In this document: piece after piece, positions 62,630-64,000 of the stretch | How positions within the stretch are numbered: position 1 is the stretch's first letter | Layout: every line of letters starts with the position of its first letter | Assembly (NCBI GenBank): GCA_036924855.1 | Contig: JBAGRP010000001.1 | Coordinates: 6,374,001-6,438,000, forward strand | Source of the DNA: Nitrobacteraceae bacterium AZCC 2146 | Lineage (GTDB): Bacteria; Pseudomonadota; Alphaproteobacteria; Rhizobiales; Xanthobacteraceae | Reading direction: 5' to 3' | DNA: 64,000 nucleotides | The notes under the pieces: model-generated | Told to the model about the DNA's origin: nothing | The model's database searches: none | What the model saw: only the letters and a program-made list of their open reading frames with translations | Translations under genes and position numbers: made by a program

Positions 62630-64000
62630 GACGCCGATCCGGCGAAAGCCAGCACCGAACGCGGCGGCGCATCGATGTCGCTGCCCGGCGGCAGAATCGC
62701 GATCGAGAGTTTGTCGTCGGCGGTGTTGAGCACCTGCCGCCAATGCTTGTATTCCGGCATTCTCGGCAGCTTGAACGCGATGCCTTCGGGGGCCGAGTTC
62801 AGCACGATGAAGATTGGATTCGTGTTGTCCTCGCTGGGGCTCAGCACATAAGCGAGAAACCGCCCGTCCGGGAAGGCCCAGTCCTGTTCGGTCATCTCCT
62901 CGGCCGTCGGCGTCAGCCACAGCACGCCATAGCTGCCGTCGGCACGGCGGCCATCGAGCCAGTGCTGTACGCGGATCTGCGGAAAACGCTGCCGCAGCTG
63001 CGTCATGTAGCCGACGAACTCGGTGAGGTCGTCTTCCTTGTGGCCGAGATTCTCCCAGCCGACCCAGCCGATCTCGTTGTCCTGGCAATAGGCGTTGTTG
63101 TTGCCGCCCTGGGTGTTGCCGACCTCATCGCCGGCGAGCAGCAGCGGCACGCCCTGCGCCAGCATCAGGCAGGCCAGCTGGTTCTTGCGCAGCTGCCGCC
63201 GCAGCGCCTGCAGGTCGGGATCGTCGGTCGGGCCTTCGACGCCAAAGTTGTTGCTGAGGTTGTCGCTGGAGCCGTCGCGGTTGTCCTCGCCATTGGCCTC
63301 GTTGTGCTTCTCATTGTAGGCGAACAGATCGGCCAGCGGGAATCCGTCATGCACGGTGACGTGGTTGATGCCGGCACGCTGCTTGCGGCCGTCATGATGG
63401 AAGACATCGGAGGAGCCGGTCATGCGGCTGGAGACTTCGCCGATCAGGCTGCCTTCGCCGCTCCAGTAGCGCCGCATGGCGCTGCGGTACTTGTCGTTCC
63501 ACTCCGACCATTGCGACGGAAACGCGCCGACCTGATAGCCGCCCATGCCGAGATCCCAGGGCTCGGCGATCAGTTTGACCGACGCCAGCACCGGATCCTG
63601 CCGGATCGCGGTGAGGAAGCCGCTGTTGCGGCCGAAACCGTTCGGCCCGCGCGCCAGCGTGGTGGCAAGGTCAAAGCGGAAGCCATCGACGTGGCAGACC
63701 TCGACCCAGTAACGCAGCGAGTCCATCACCATCTGCAGCACGCGGGGATGGGTGAGGTTGACCGAACTGCCGCAGCCGGTGAAGTCGTCATAGAAGCGCG
63801 GATTGTCCGGCATCAGCCAGTAATAGGAGGAATTGTCGATGCCGCGATAGGACAGCGTGGGACCGAGGTGATTGCCTTCGGCGGTATGGTTGTAGACCAC
63901 ATCGAGGATCACCTCGATGCCGGCGTCGTGCAGGCGGGCCACGGTGGTGCGGAACGAATCCAGCGGATTGTCCTGTCCGTAGCGCGCTTCCGGCGCGAAG
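62626..64000 (-). CDS. glgX: Glycogen debranching enzyme (TreX/GlgX), cut by the right edge
   Basis: The visible 457 residues are the C-terminal part of a GH13 debranching enzyme that trims alpha-1,6 branches so that TreY and TreZ can act on linear chains. Motifs are EVILDVVYNHTAEGNHLGPT, GFRFDLATTLAR with the nucleophile Asp, LIAEPWDLGMGGYQVG with the acid Glu, and NHVTVHDGFPLADL. The frame is open to the edge; the 5' end lies outside the window. Its stop overlaps the treZ start by 4 bases. This gives a treX-treZ-treY operon that makes trehalose from glycogen. Confidence 0.93.
   Translation of the reverse strand, partial: FAPEARYGQDNPLDSFRTTVARLHDAGIEVILDVVYNHTAEGNHLGPTLSYRGIDNSSYYWLMPDNPRFYDDFTGCGSSVNLTHPRVLQMVMDSLRYWVEVCHVDGFRFDLATTLARGPNGFGRNSGFLTAIRQDPVLASVKLIAEPWDLGMGGYQVGAFPSQWSEWNDKYRSAMRRYWSGEGSLIGEVSSRMTGSSDVFHHDGRKQRAGINHVTVHDGFPLADLFAYNEKHNEANGEDNRDGSSDNLSNNFGVEGPTDDPDLQALRRQLRKNQLACLMLAQGVPLLLAGDEVGNTQGGNNNAYCQDNEIGWVGWENLGHKEDDLTEFVGYMTQLRQRFPQIRVQHWLDGRRADGSYGVLWLTPTAEEMTEQDWAFPDGRFLAYVLSPSEDNTNPIFIVLNSAPEGIAFKLPRMPEYKHWRQVLNTADDKLSIAILPPGSDIDAPPRSVLAFAGSAS

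Noticed and set aside
60857..62851. 664-codon open frame on the plus strand antisense to treZ
   Set aside because: The opposite strand has every catalytic motif of treZ. The antisense translation is Arg/His/Ala-rich without family motifs, an artefact of high GC codon bias.
1..64000. CRISPR array, complete insertion sequence or rRNA genes
   Set aside because: I looked for regularly spaced repeats, transposase genes with terminal repeats and rRNA-like sequence and saw none.

Overview
The window looks like alphaproteobacterial chromosome of the Bradyrhizobium / Rhodopseudomonas / Afipia type. This is inferred from the high-GC coding style of the right half, the complete kdp operon, a Ku-LigD repair pair, DUF6496 and DUF3309 small proteins, a TreX-TreZ-TreY operon and several palindromic intergenic repeats of kinds I associate with this group. 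No species can be named from sequence alone.

A tRNA gene with a CAU anticodon (31056-31131, probably tRNA-Ile2) divides the window. An intact P4-type tyrosine integrase (29646-30869) abuts its 3' end and reads away from it, so everything to its left reads as a genomic island or stacked islands, and everything to its right as ordinary chromosome.

Left part (1-31 kb, accessory). 1-3.7 kb: a broken diguanylate cyclase, a GAF-EAL phosphodiesterase with a small coiled-coil protein, and a Crp/Fnr regulator. 4.3-7.8 kb: four consecutive broken genes (alpha/beta hydrolase, MFS exporter, VOC protein, LysR). 7.8-14.3 kb: an NAD-dependent epimerase-like protein, an RND efflux pair and a PRISE-like reductase. 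14.4-18.5 kb: a chimeric open frame joining a winged-helix regulator to the damaged C-terminal half of a short-chain dehydrogenase, and opposite it an intact 953-residue winged-helix STAND ATPase regulator. 18.6-20.7 kb: a zinc-independent alcohol dehydrogenase with a divergent LysR gene. 20.9-21.6 kb: a short match to the 3' end of a tRNA-Ser and a frameshifted AlpA-like excisionase, probably the scar of another integration. 21.7-28.4 kb: small-molecule redox genes (ABM, SnoaL, VOC, two SDRs, PuuE-like deacetylase, Old Yellow Enzyme) with one intact LysR gene and one LysR remnant. 28.6-29.7 kb: an N-terminally truncated integrase running into the end of the intact one. The recurring arrangement is a LysR gene diverging from one or more redox or detoxification genes, with copies in different stages of decay.

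Right part (31-64 kb, core-like). 31.3-34.7 kb: three solute-binding proteins of three transporter families without permeases. 34.8-37.9 kb: MobA, a TusA-like protein, an OFA-family MFS carrier and a PsiF-like protein. 38.0-41.4 kb: three paralogues of a protein family I do not recognise, with an XRE regulator among them; this is the best candidate for an undescribed system. 41.8-44.1 kb: small conserved-looking proteins and a DapA-like protein whose Schiff-base lysine is arginine. 44.4-52.5 kb: a 27-codon membrane peptide followed by kdpF-A-B-C-D-E for high-affinity potassium uptake. 52.7-57.0 kb: a histone-like DUF6496 protein, a small exported protein, Ku and LigD (non-homologous end joining). 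57.2-64 kb: DUF3309, a PHA-system protein and treY-treZ-treX, the last cut by the right edge.
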